A DNA stretch of 64,000 nt from Persicaria tinctoria (lineage: Eukaryota; Streptophyta; Magnoliopsida; Caryophyllales; Polygonaceae): contig JBANSL010000001.1 of NCBI GenBank assembly GCA_037127255.1, forward strand, positions 41,983,501-42,047,500. Direction: 5' to 3'. Both the position numbers and the translations under genes were made by a program. The notes beneath the pieces were generated by a model. It was not told the origin of the DNA. It did not search any database and saw only the letters and a list, made by a program, of their open reading frames with translations. This document shows positions 43,252 through 54,714 of this stretch, in pieces. The first letter of the stretch is position 1. Every line of letters begins with the position of its first letter.

Positions 43252-45017
43252 TTGCCGGGTAACACTACTGCTACAACCAAAGCGACAATCTCCTCCCACT
43301 TAGGTATGAGTGTTTCTGCATCCTTGGAAAAATACTTGGGTTGTCCAATTATTAACGGAAAGAAATGGGATTGTGCGGACACTCTAAATGGTGGCCTGGG
43401 TTTGTACAAAGCAGAAACTATGAACATAGCCTTACAACTAAAGCTACTTTGGAAAATAATTGATGAACCCGATAATATCTGGGTTAAAGTCACATCAGCA
43501 AAGTACCTCAAAGGAGCTTCAATTAGAAATTACAAAAAAAAGGCCAACACGTCGTGGCAGTGGGGAAAGCTTTGCTTACTAAGGCCTACGCTTGAAAAGG
43601 GGTTGTGCTGGTCTATTAGTAACGGTTCGGATGTGGATTTCTGGCAGGATAATTGGGTGCTCGAAACCCCTCTTGACCGATGTCTTGAGAAACCCCTTCT
43701 CGATAACCAAACCACATGGAAGGTCAGCCGTTTCATCTCAAACAATTGTTGGGATGTTCATCGGCTCCATGCCGATCTGAACGGTTTGTTTAAACAATCC
43801 CTTATTACACAAATATCTTATATTCCACTGCCTATTTCTACATTCGCTGATCGTCTTTACTAGGGCCCGAACCTTACGGGATGGTTTTCAACAAAATCAA
43901 CAACCACAGTTGTCACTAAGAGCAACCACACAAGTACATTCAAGTGTAACTGGATTTGGGACTAACAGCAACCACACAAGTACATTCAACCACAGTTGTC
44001 ACTAACAGCAACCCCAAATTAAAAAACTTCCTTCGGAAAATGGCAACGGATAGTTTACCGACTAAACAACGCCTGCAGGTATCTCACATTGGGGTGCATA
44101 TGAACTGTGTATTCTGCGATTCTCTGACTAAATCAATGCAGCACCTGTTTTTGGATTGCCCGATCACGAAATCAATTTTGAACCTGCTACCACATCCTCT
44201 TGGAACTATGCAGCATCACAGTTTTAACGGCCAAAAACCAAATGTTATTCTAAACAACAGTTACTCAAACATTTCAAGAACTTTCGCTACTGACATTTTC
44301 TATTCCTGGTGGGCTATTTGGTTATTTAGGAATCAATTAACTTTTGGCAATATTCAAAACGTGGATTTTAATCAAGTTCGCGTTTACATCAACACTACTA
44401 AGCATAGCTGGTTTGAAGCCTCCCGCTTTGATTTACAATCTAAATCCTTCTTTGCTCCACAATCTCGTCTCATGGGTAACAGCAGACAGAAGAGATTGGC
44501 TTTGATAGGGGTTCGGCGGAATGTTCATTGGGAGACCCCTCCACCTCATTTCTCTAAACTGAATTTTGACGGATTGTTAAGGTCTTCTGGTGAGGCTACC
44601 TACGACTTCGTGATCAGAAACGCAAGGGCGGCTGTGGTGGCGGCTTGCTCGGGCCGCTGTAATAACACTTCTGCTATGTTTTCTGAAGCACTAGCTCTTA
44701 GAAATGGGATGTTACAGGCTCGTCAACTGGGGGTGAGACACCTTCTGGTTGAGGGCGACAATCTGCAAGTTGTCAATTCTCTGCTTGGGATTTGGTCTTG
44801 CCCGTGGAGTATTGAACTTGTTCTTTCAGATATTCGTTTGATTAGTTATGGGTTTGACTCGTTTTCCATTCGTCATATTTTCAGGGAATCTATTGCAGTA
44901 GCTGATAGGGTCGCGCCCTTGGGTTACAACATCCCTGCCGACGACGTTCTGCTTTCTGATCCGGTGCTTCAGGATCTCGTCCGGAAGGACGCTCTAAGAT
45001 GGTGCTTCCTTCATTAG
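43252..45017 (+). pseudogene. LINE-D ORF2 C-terminal fragment with RNase H
   Basis: RT end: SLEKYLGCPIINGK is joined directly to KWDCADTLNGGLGLYKAE. In LINE-B these two motifs are separated by about 90 residues, so there is an internal deletion at about 43364. The frame stops at TAG 43861. After a local duplication a second frame (from 43956) holds a zinc-finger region (CVFCDSLTKSMQHLFLDCP) and an RNase H domain. That domain has LNFDGL, SEA, VEGDN and VADRVA, so all four acidic positions are present. It stops at 45015. Confidence 0.85.
43901..44011 (+). repeat. Local interleaved duplication in LINE-D
   Basis: AACCACAGTTGTCACTAA occurs at 43902 and 43988, and GCAACCACACAAGTACATTC at 43922 and 43968. 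The two repeats interlock around the site where the reading frame is lost. Confidence 0.85.
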
Positions 45018-45059
45018 GGGTGTTCCGTCTTAATTACTTTCCTTGTATTAAAAAAATCA

Positions 45060-48000
45060 TTTTTTGTTTATTAGGAAAGAATTCGGTTAGGGATCACGAA
45101 ACCAATAACATCATGATGAATGAAGTCTACAAGACCTAGATCTTTGGCTAAACAACCATCCCGGCCTGGTAGAGTGGCAAATGTGTGCAACCTTATCTGC
45201 CGCTCTATTACCACTACGGGGCATATGAGATAAAGAAACCTCTCTCATATTAAGTAGAAGAAGTTTAATATCCAACATAAGCAGTTCGATTTTCCAAGGG
45301 CATTGTAGGTTGTTTTCAGGTGATTTTTGATAATTAGCTAGTCACCCCTACGTGGACAGAAGTTATATGCATGCAGATAGCCTTAACCAAACCGTATTTC
45401 AAAGCAAGTGCTTCAGTCCCATTGGGAGACTGCCTACCAATCTTCGCATGGCCAATGTGAACAGAGTTACCCAAGTAGTCACAAATGATATATCTAATGG
45501 TGTTGTCCCAATTAGGAAGCGTGGATCCGTCGAAATTAAGTTTGAGAGTCCCTCCCCCCCCCCCCCCAAGGGGGTTCTATTTTTGTGATTTATTTTTCCT
45601 ACCAGGTTGACTAGACTTTTTAGTTGACATAAAGTCCTGAGAAGATGATGACTCCTCACTGTTGAGCTTGCAAGCAGCCATCCAATTGTTGATGTGGTTC
45701 ATCCTATTGGTATTTGGAGGTGCTTCGTTTATGAAGATGAGATTATTTCGTGAATTCCATGTGGTCCACCAGGCGAAAGTAATTTTTTGTTTATCAGACT
45801 TAGAAAGAACTCTCCCCAAAGCTGCAATAATCAATTGGATGTCCCTAGATGTGGATAACATATTTTAGATAAGCAGTTTGTCGGGGGGCCTTAATGTGGA
45901 GTTAATAGAATTAAATGGACATTCAAGGAAAATGCCAGAGTCGTCTTCAGCTACCTGGTTACAAAATTCGCATGTAGGAGGCAACGAGATGCCTCTACAA
46001 CTAAGGCGTGCTTTCGTCGGAAGCCCATTTTGACTAAGTTTCCATAGAAAGTTTTTTACTTGGGGGTGGGCCAAAGATTTCCCACACCCATGCGTTGGCA
46101 TCATCGTTAAGAAGGTGATGATTCGTGATGAGTTTATTGGCACTGTTAGTGGAAAATCAATCATTTTTTGCTGGCCACCAGTAGAGTCTATCGGGGAAGT
46201 TATTAACAGGCAAATGGATATTAATGATATTAGAGACAATTTTGAGCGGGATAACAAGATGGATCTTTTCCTCCAACCAATTCTTACCATTTATGTACTC
46301 ACTAACAGGTTCGTCCATATTTACAAAACTATTCGGGTTGTGCAAGGTTTGCAGTGGTTTACGAGTAACCCAATTATCCTTCTAGAACTTAATACTGAAT
46401 CTGTTGCCCACCATCCAAACGAGACCAGTTTTAAATTCTTCTAGGATGGACAGTGAGCTTAGACCAATGCCAAGACCCCCCCTCCCCTCCCTCCCCCCCC
46501 CCCCACCACGTCGAACATATGACAGAATATGAGAAGATTTAATGTACTTATACTGAATGATTTGGACCCATGGATTATTTGGTTCAGCGAGGATTTTCCA
46601 TAAAAGTTTCATTTGGAGAGCTTAGTTCATAGGTTGAGACTACATCAGCCCAACCCCAACTTTATTTCTTTCACGACAGATTCTCTTTCAACTAATAAGG
46701 GGGTGATGTTGCGCGTCTTTATTCCAAACAAAGTGAGATTCAGTCGGTCCAAGTCTTCATGAACCGAACATGGGAGTATGAAACTCTGCATAGAGAATAG
46801 CGGTTTTGATGAAAGATTCGATGTAATCAAAGTTGCACAACCTTGTTGGAAGAGTGAGTTAGCTTTCCATTTGGTTAACTGGTTCTTAGAGTTGCAAATG
46901 AGATTACAAGAAGTTTTTTTTGTTAACCCTTCCATTGATAATAGGGCATCCAAGGTATTTTTCAAGTGATTTCACTAAAAATGCCTAGCATGCTTTGTAT
47001 TTCTCGAGTTCTAGTTTGTGGAATACCCACATTTGTTGGGAAAGCTGATTTATTAAAGTTCATTTTTTGACCAGAAAGATTACAACATTCCTCAATGACA
47101 GTTTTGATAAGCCTGGATGCAAGGGTCGAACCTTTAGATAAAATGATAATATCATCAGCAAATGCAAGGAATGGTATACGGAGGCATGTGTGGCCGAACA
47201 TAACCTCGATGGGGTTGCTTCAGATAGAGGCCGACGAGGCTAGTTTTTTAGCAAGAAACTCAGAACCTAAGATAAAGAGAAACTGATATAGGGGGTCTCC
47301 CTGGCGAAGACCCCTAATCGACTTGAATAAATCTATCGACCCGTTGTTTACAAGAACGGAAAAAGAGACGGCGGAGATGAATTCGTAAATCCAGCTAACA
47401 AACGTAGGGTGGAAACCAAATCTGTGTAGGATAATTTTTTTGAAAGCCTAGGGCACGCGATTAAAAGCTTTTTCCAGGTCGAGTTTAATGGCCAGCCACC
47501 CTTTCGAACCCCTTCGTGACCGAAAGGAGTGGAAAATTTCATGTGCAATGAGAATGTTGTCTTAAATTCCTCTATCAGATACAAAGGCGCCTTGAAGGGG
47601 ATGAAACAGTTTACCGAGAACTTTTTTAAGCCTCTCAGTAAGAATTTTGGATACGATTTTATAAATAGTAGAACACAAACTAATCTCTCTATATAAGGGG
47701 TAGTCATAGAGAGATTATCACATTTAGGCAGGAGAGAGATAAATGTATGGTTAACCTGACGCATGAGTTTTCCGGATAGGAAAAAACCTTTAACAACCCA
47801 TAGAACTCAACCGTCATACCATCCGGACCAGGGGATTTGTTTTTGCCAAGAGAGAGCACAGTTTGTTTGATTTCACTGTTTGACAGGATCTGTATAAGCA
47901 TTTCATTATCTGAATCATTAATCTCATGGTTAATTAGTTGGAGATATTCCTCCAGAAGCCCCTGAGAAAGGGTTTTCTTTTTTACTCTTTTTTCAAAATC

Positions 48001-49240
48001 ATGTCTTTTTTCGACTTTGATATTCTCATCCCCTACGATTTGAGTTCCGTCTGCATTAATGATTGATCTGATAATTTTTCTATTGTGTCTACCGAACGCA
48101 ATTTTATGAAAATATCCAGAGTTTGTATCGGTTAATTTCAAATGCGTAGATTTGGCGCATTGATTCCAATACACTTTTTAAAATGAAAGAAGGTTGTTCT
48201 TTTTAAGGCGGAGAGTTTTTTCCTTAGGTATCAAACATGGTCATTAGCGTGGAACAAGCAGGTTTGTAACTGTACAAGCTGGTCTTCCACTTCGATGAGC
48301 TCACAGAAAATATTCCCAAATGTGTTTTTATTCCAGACTTTGACTTTGTTCTGAAAGAGTTTTGTTTTGTAGACGAGCTGAAACATGGCCGAGCTAGAGC
48401 ACGAGGCATGCCAAACTTGTTTAACAATGTTTTTAAAATCATTCTGTTTAAGCCGTGCGTTTTCAAATTTGAAAGGCGGTATTTGAAGTGGGACGTTGTC
48501 AACTAATTCAAAAGAAATAGGGCAATGATCCGAGGTAGAGAAAGCCCCGTTCTTAGATTTGATAGATAGGAATGCTTGTAGAATGTGATGATGAACCAGT
48601 ACTCTTTCCAGCTTTTCGTAAATGTTGTCAGGGGCAGAATGTTTTTTTCTCCAGGTGAACGGGCTGCCGTAAGAAGGAATATATATTAGCTCAGATTCGT
48701 TAATGAAGTTGGATGGACGTTTAAATCTGGTAGGATTAGTTTCAACCCCACCTAATTTTTCATTGAAACAATTGATCTCTTTAAGATCCCCGACCACAAT
48801 GCAAGGGGAAGATGATCCAATTATAATTTTCAAGAGAACTTTCCAGAACTCATCGTTCCTACAAGGATTCGGGGGACGTATACGCAAAGAATTAAAATTG
48901 AGAGATGGTTATGGGTGTTATAGTAATTGAGGCCAATGATCCTTGGCAAATGAATCTGGATAGATAAAGACACATGCAGAAGTTGGTGTGATTTCCAAAG
49001 AAAACAAATGCCACCTGATTTTCCATCCACATGTGTCCAGACAGCGTTGTCGAAGCTAATCGATCTCCAGACCTTAACATTTGGAATTTGGTTTGTTTTT
49101 TGTTTCTGCAAGCGCCAAAGTGAATGTGCTCATTCTTTAACCAAATATTTATTTCTAATCAAAACTGAGATTTGAAAATACCTCTATAATTCCAGAATCC
49201 GACTTTTATGATGAATCTGTATGGGTACTATGAGGTGAGG
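45060..49240 (-). mobile_element. LINE-C, 5'-truncated L1-type LINE
   Basis: It carries only ORF2 sequence in the order endonuclease, RT, zinc finger and RNase H on the minus strand; ORF1 is missing. The tail near 45060-45100 shares CCGAATTCTT with LINE-B. It is much more decayed than LINE-B, with many frameshifts. Confidence 0.85.
45100..49209 (-). pseudogene. LINE-C ORF2, heavily broken
   Basis: The start region at about 49209 reads MIKVGFWNYRGI. The endonuclease runs to about 48480 (GDLKEINCFNEKLGG, TSDHCPISFELV). RT lies at about 48170-46970, with SPGPDGMTVEFYG, and ends in FADDIIIL at about 47160. The zinc-finger region is CEFCNQVAEDDSGIFLECP at about 45965. The RNase H start (KLNFDGS) is at about 45540. 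At least eight frame changes or stops break it. Long C runs at 45553-45567 and 46483-46503 lie within it and may be genuine slippage or sequencing trouble. Confidence 0.8.
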
Positions 49241-49654
49241 AGGATGATGCAGCCTCTCGTACAAAATGCTCGAGAAATCATATTCTTTAGTTTTGTTCAA
49301 AGTTTGCATAATATATTTAAATCGTAGCAAGTCATTAAATTAAATATAAAATTCTAGAAAGACTCTTGACATCACATAATTGTGAGGATTAAGTGATGTA
49401 ATCAATTGAGAATGAGTTTAAACTTTAGAAAGACTATGACCATATTCAATCAAAAAAAAAAAAAAAAGACTTTGACCATATTAAATTATTCGTTTTCTTC
49501 AAAAAGTACGTAGTTGGTCAGAGAAATTGGCTTTGTTTGGATTCAAGTAAAGCAATGCCTCAACCGCCCACCTTTCCAGAAAAACAATTGTTTTGTTTTG
49601 TTTTTTTATTTTAAACAAATTGTTTTAAATATACAATCTCTCCACCGATTAATT
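49241..49654. other. Intergenic sequence with a minimal poly(A) insertion
   Basis: No gene seen. Within it AGACTATGACCATATT (49431-49446) and AGACTTTGACCATATT (49466-49481) flank only CAATC plus about 15 A, as if a retrotransposition had copied little more than a tail. Confidence 0.6.
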
Positions 49655-49911
<257 letters not shown>

Positions 49912-50079
49912 TTGCTTCAAATGTAAAAAGTCCTTAATGTGTAAAATTTGCTTAACGTGTAAAATTTCTAATTATAACATCCGAGTAACCAAAATAGAAA
50001 GCAGTCCAATGTGGTTGGCTCAATATAAAATTTTAAATCCAGAGGTTCGCATCCATTCTGTCGGAGAGAGAGGAAGATC

Positions 50080-50155
50080 GATGTCGGTGATACCGAAGGG
50101 CGGAGCATCGCTGGCGGGATGTCGGTGAAACTGGAGGGCGGGGCATCGCTGGTGG
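50080..50155. repeat. Imperfect 38-bp tandem duplication
   Basis: GATGTCGGTGA followed by GGGCGG-GCATCGCTGG occurs at 50080 and again at 50118, with five or so differences. Confidence 0.85.
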
Positions 50156-50228
50156 CCGGATACAGAGTGAGAGATAGAAAATCAAAAGGCGAACGAGGCA
50201 GTCTCTTTAAGTATAGATTTGAGCTTCA

Positions 50229-51238
50229 ATGGCGAAATTTATTCCAATTCTCCTTGTGATATTCGCTGCTACAGGTAGGTGATTGATCTGCTTGAATCAG
50301 AAAGCGAACGATGCATCCATCTCGTCTGTTTTCATCATCACTTGGTTGTCATGGAACTCAAACTCTTCTTTCTTATCCTTCTCCTACTTCCGCTTTCCCA
50401 ATCCTCTTTCTCAGGCTCCGTCCCTCAAGGATCTTTGAGTTGTTGTCTTTGACTTCATTTGGCTTGTCAGGTAATCCAATTCTCCTTGTGATATATTGCT
50501 TTGCTTAAATCTTTATGAAAGTTTTGAATTCTTATGTACCGATGAGCCTAAAACTTGTCTGGGCTACCTCCGGTTGCATTTTGAACAAAACAAGATAGGA
50601 GCTGCCTATGCTTGATGACTTTCCAGCCTAAACCGGATGGCTTAGTTTAATTGATACTCTATCATAATTGATTTTGATATTTATGTATTAATGGATGGAT
50701 TTCTAGATAATTGATTTTGGGAAATTGAGATTGAGATGGGGTAAATTCATGCCTTCTAGATGTTTGATAAAATGTCTAGGAGAGAAATTGAGATTGATGT
50801 ATAGTTAAATCCATGCCTACTAGGTGTTCGGTAAAATGTCTAGGACATAATTAATGTTGTTATGCAGATTTGTTTGAAATTTTAAGCTAATTTAAGTCTA
50901 TAATGTTGTTCTAGTTAGATAAGTAATGATAATGATGGAATGAGTTCCTTGCTAGCTCTCTTGGCTCCCTTTGCAAGGCCTGCAAGCCCGAGGTTTGTGA
51001 TTTCTTTCCTTTGTTTTTCAATAATCAATATACATATAGGATTTGGTACGTATAATCTGATATTGATTTCATATCAATAGCAGGCTAACAACAATGAATA
51101 ATGTGATGTGCTGATTCAACAAAAATAGTAAAATACCCACTTGAAAAAGTACCCATATATCTTTATTTAGTTTTGCAATCTTCTGTTGAGTTTAATTTAT
51201 GTGATTTGGTAATGTTAAGCTCTCATTGACTATGAGCT

Positions 51239-51299
<61 letters not shown>

Positions 51300-51456
51300 T
51301 GTATATGAAAATGTCAAGTTGTTGAAATGGTTTGTTTGTTTTTTTTTTTTTTTTTGCAATCTGATAGGTGGAAGTGGAAGCACTGGTGATACATGGGCCA
51401 AAGCTATCCACAGTGCTGAGCCAGGTGAAGAAGCTAGAGGTATCAGTCCTAGTTAG
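50229..51456 (+). CDS. Possible two-exon small secreted peptide
   Basis: Exon 1 (50229-50274) encodes MAKFIPILLVIFAAT, a good signal-peptide core, and ends at G|GTAGGT. Exon 2 (51368-51456) follows an acceptor preceded by a T-tract (TTTTTTTGCAATCTGATAG). It continues in phase with GGSGSTGDTWAKAIHSAEP and ends in GEEARGISPS, then TAG at 51454. The total is 44 residues. The intron contains an AT microsatellite. I do not recognise the peptide. It could be a genuine small secreted protein, or the first two exons of a longer captured gene that now run into a stop. The in-phase junction and the signal peptide support a real coding origin. Confidence 0.4.
51239..51297. repeat. (TA)n microsatellite
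   Basis: About 59 bp of pure TA in the predicted intron of the small-peptide frame, followed shortly by a T-run and the acceptor. Confidence 0.95.
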
Positions 51457-51459
51457 ATA

Positions 51460-52570
51460 GCCAAACCGAAAACATTAGCAGATTATTTTATACTACTATA
51501 GACAGTTTGATCACCTGAGGGATAGATGATCTGCTGAAGAAATCTGAATCAGGATTGCGAGAAAACCAATCCTAAACAAAAACGAATACCTAAGAAATCT
51601 TTTAGATGTCACATGTTACATTCTCTCAATCGAACGCCGATTGAGGGGACTGCTGGTAGGTCCCTGGCTACGTCCAGATGACTCCCATTTATTCCTAAGA
51701 AATGTTCTTAAGGCATCTGATTTCGCTTCAGTGAAACATCGTTTGCTATTGGTATGGGCTCTTTTCTTATTTATATAATCTAATTAGTTTTCTATGGAAC
51801 TTCTAAGGATGTAATTTGCTCTTCTTTACCAAGTTGGTTCTTGGCTTATGTTTGGCATGTTGTAAAGGCATCTTTTTATGAATATCCATCTATACTGGAA
51901 CTCTAGGGGATCCCACTTATGAGAGGCTTTGATCTAAATCTTGATAATACAGTAATTGATTATTCCTTTTCTGGTTGTTTATGTGAAGTTGAAACTGCTT
52001 AGTGTTAGCTGTTAACCTAACATATGGATTTATGGAAGAGAATACATTTTTTTTTACCTTGAAATCACATTGACAGAGGAAGGACTATTGATAGAACATT
52101 GGCTCTTTTAGAAACATGTCTGGTCCGTCTAGGCATATTTATACAATTATATAGTAAGTTGATGCTTTTGTTTGTGGGGTTTTGTCAGTTTCCCCGTTGG
52201 GCTGCCAAGTATGCTTCCATACTAGCTTATAGACTACATTTTCAATGCTATGGATGTGGAATCTTCAAAAAAATTACGGTTTCTGTTTTTATCATTATTT
52301 ATTTATGTCCTTTATCTATTTCTTTGACTTGATTAAGAACTTTTTGGTTTGCTTCGAACTTATTCAATCATATCAAGAATCAGTTCTATATTTCCAAATT
52401 AAGGAAATTTTAGCACTATTTTCTACATCCATGCCAAAAGAAATGATTTAACAGGAACTATGAAGCAACAACTAATAATTGCTTTATATGCATGAGATGG
52501 TGAAGTAACATCCAGAATCTTCAAAATGGAAGTAAAGATACTGCAACCTGAAAGCCATATACATGAAATA
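51460..52570. other. Interior of element 1, no gene recognised
   Basis: About 1.1 kb between the small-peptide frame and the LRR exons. The stretch at 51600-51740 has exon-like composition (CGAACGCCGATTGAGGGGAC) but no supported splice structure. The short frames at 52099-52451 have no recognisable features. Confidence 0.4.
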
Positions 52571-52578
52571 AGACTCAC

Positions 52579-53208
52579 AGTATTTCCAGGTTTGTTAAAT
52601 TTGCAACTTGAGATGGAATTCCTCCAGATATATAGTTGTTGTTTATATATCTGAAGCAGAAGGACAATCAAATGCATAAGTAAAATACATTTTAGATCAA
52701 GTATTAACCAAAACCAGGAAAAGGAAATAAAATGAACTTACAGATTGCGAAGTGATGGGAAGCATCCCTCAATCCTTATTAGTTCCCTTATTGTACCAAC
52801 CAGATGATTGTTCCCAACATCCCTATAAACACAAGCATACATGTTAACATTATCTTCTCAAAAATCATTTCTTGCTTTGAACAGATGGAAAAGAGCGACA
52901 TAATTACAAGTGACGCAGATGCTGTAGGGTGCCCAATTCTGGAGGGATCCTCCCAACAAAATGGTTGTCATGGAGATACAGATAGCGCAGCTCTGGAAGA
53001 TTAGACAGCTTCCTTGGAATTTCACCCTTAAAATTATTGAAACTAAGGTATCTGCAGGATGTTTAGTTAACAATTTAGAACCAAATGAAGACAAAAAGTT
53101 GATCACGGATCAGCAAATACAGGCTATGTTACTCACAGATAAGTCAAACTTTTCAGTGCACCAATCTCAGTAGGCAGGACATCTTGCAGCTTATTCCACC
53201 TCAAATTC
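52579..53208 (-). pseudogene. Captured LRR-protein gene fragment, four exons
   Basis: On the minus strand four exons follow each other with consensus sites. They are 53208-53137 (72 nt), 53051-52908 (144 nt), 52822-52742 (81 nt) and 52650-52579 (72 nt), with donors GTGAGT, GTAATT, GTAAGT and GTGAGT. All join in phase. They encode leucine-rich repeats of the 24-residue plant type (LRWNKLQDVLPTEIGALKSL, YLSFNNFKGEIPRKLSNLPE, DVGNNHLVGTIRELIRIEGC and YINNNYISGGIPSQVANLTN). This resembles a conserved plant LRR-only family protein. The signal peptide and N-terminal cap exons and the C-terminal exons are missing, so the fragment cannot make a complete protein. No stop interrupts the exons. Confidence 0.8.
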
Positions 53209-53335
53209 CTTTAGAGGGAAAAAAAATTCAGTAAACAAAACAGAATGTATAATTAAGTAGCAGATTCTAGGAAAACACAATCATAGATTGAACTACTTAT
53301 TTGCTTGATTCTTACAACTATGATAGAATCTTTTT

Positions 53336-53407
53336 GGCCTATTAGCTCAATTGGTAGAGCGATGTGCGTAATGCACAAACATGTGGGTTCGAATCCCACA
53401 TAGGTTA
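53336..53407 (+). pseudogene. tRNA-like sequence, left arm
   Basis: Seven-base acceptor pairing (GGCCTAT with ATAGGTT, two G-U pairs), D-arm GCTC/GAGC, T-arm GTGGG TTCGAAT CCCAC. The A-box (TAGCTCAATTGG) and B-box (GGTTCGAATCC) are excellent. The anticodon arm (ATGTG CGTAATG CACAA) lacks the usual U before the anticodon and has a mismatch, so I call it a tRNA pseudogene rather than assign an amino acid. Confidence 0.55.
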
Positions 53408-53424
53408 CATAATAGCTAAGAACA

Positions 53425-53910
53425 CATCAAGTGCAAATGTGAAGTGTATTTGTGCAACTGTGAAGTGCATTTGTGCAGCTATATATGTTTATCGCTTAGA
53501 AGTTCGATGTTTCTCTTCATGACTAAGAGTACAAACGCCATAGAAAAAAATCATAATGTGCAAATATAAGAACATAAAGTGAAACTGTGTAGTGCATTTG
53601 TGCAACTGTCAAGTGCATTTGTGCAACTGTGTAGTGCATTTGTGCAACTGTTAAGTGCATTTGTGCAACTGTGAAGTGCATTTGTGCAACTTTAAAGTGC
53701 ATTTGTGCAACTTTAAAGTGCAAATATAAGAACATAAAGTGTGAAAATAAAATTGTAATGTGCACATTTATAATACAAGTGTGCAAAAGTATGATACAAT
53801 TGTGCAAATTTAAACTACAATTGTGCAAAAGTAAGATACAATTGTGCAAAAGTAAGATAGAATTGTGCAAAAGTAGGATACAATTGTGCATAACTAAGAT
53901 TATAATGTGC
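53425..53910. repeat. Two families of ~20-bp repeats in the foldback core
   Basis: First come about ten copies of GTGCATTTGTGCAACTGTGAA (53428-53720, period about 20). Then come about seven copies of CAATTGTGCAAAAGTAAGAT (53760-53895, period about 21). GTGCAA is common to both. The spacing is short and there are no unique spacers, so it is not a CRISPR array. Confidence 0.85.
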
Positions 53911-53951
53911 ATGATTAACAATTTGCGATTGTTGCGCTCTTGTCTATTATG

Positions 53952-54022
53952 TAACCTATGTGGGATTTGAACCCACATCTTTGTGCAAACGCACATTGCT
54001 CTACCAATTGAGCTAATAGGCT
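53952..54022 (-). pseudogene. tRNA-like sequence, right arm
   Basis: An inverted copy of the left arm. The A-box region is identical; the B-box reads GGTTCAAATCC; the anticodon loop differs (GTGCGTTTGCAC). The divergence is concentrated in the anticodon loop and flanks. Confidence 0.5.
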
Positions 54023-54067
54023 AAATTATGATTTTCATGCTAAAATAGAAGAACCTAATCGACCTAA

Positions 54068-54541
54068 AGCATATCGCAATGAAATTCTAAAATCCAATTA
54101 GCTCATGATTCACAACCAATTTGACAATGCTATGAACATGAAATTAGCTCCAAATCAACCCAACATCACAACCATATCATCAATTTCAATCAATTTGGAT
54201 GTTGGCAAACAAACCTCAAATTCTAAAATATATCGCAATAAAATTCTAAAATCCAATTAGATCATGATCCATAAACAATTTGACAATGCTATGAGCATGA
54301 AATTAGCTCAAAATCAACCCAACAACACAACCATAACATCAATTTCAGTCAATTTTGCTTTTGGCAAAAAGCCCCAAATTCTAAAACATATCGCAATATA
54401 AAATTCTAAAATTCAATTAGCTCATGATCCATAAACAATTTGACAATGATATGAGCATGAAACTAGCTCAAAATCAACCCAAGAACACAACCATATCATC
54501 AATTTCAATCAATTTGGCTTTTGGCAAAAAGCCCCAAATTC
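54068..54541. repeat. Three tandem ~158-bp units
   Basis: Units begin at about 54068, 54227 and 54385 with CATATCGCAAT and AAATTCTAAAA. They share TTTGACAATGCTATGAGCAT and TCAATTTCAATCAATTTGG. They are about 90 percent alike by eye and noncoding. Confidence 0.85.
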
Positions 54542-54714
54542 CGCTCCTAAATCAAACCCTAGATTTTCAATCTCAACCTAAATCATTCAAACAATCTAAA
54601 TAATTGTAATAAACAAGTTTAGGGTTATAAATCATACCAAATTCGAGTTGAAACAAGGAGCAAAATCGGGATTTCGAAGGTATTCCGAGCCAAAAATGTC
54701 GAACAACACTTATG

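Larger units (their letters stand above)
43252..45055 (+). mobile_element. LINE-D, 5'-truncated and internally deleted LINE
   Basis: Only the C-terminal RT part, the zinc-finger region and RNase H of a LINE ORF2 remain, ending with a short A-tract at about 45049-45055. It lies tail to tail with LINE-C. No clean target duplication was found. Confidence 0.8.
53336..54022. mobile_element. Foldback element with tRNA-like arms and short-repeat core
   Basis: The left arm (53336 to about 53425) and the complement of the right arm (about 53935-54022) both read GCCTATTAGCTCAATTGGTA and continue through a second tRNA-type box to TTACATAATAG. The 500 bp between them is made of short degenerate repeats around GTGCAA. 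It lies just upstream of the LRR fragment and probably removed its earlier exons. No transposase and no certain target duplication are seen. Confidence 0.65.

Noticed and set aside
45551..46503. Poly-C runs in LINE-C as a biological signal
   Set aside because: Homopolymers within a decayed ORF; slippage or sequencing error is the simpler reading.
53336..53407. A functional tRNA gene
   Set aside because: Anticodon arm is irregular (no U33, stem mismatch) and the copy is part of an inverted pair in a mobile structure.
53425..53910. Regular short repeats resembling a CRISPR array
   Set aside because: Repeats are degenerate and directly adjoining, without unique spacers, and the context is a plant transposon; no cas genes.
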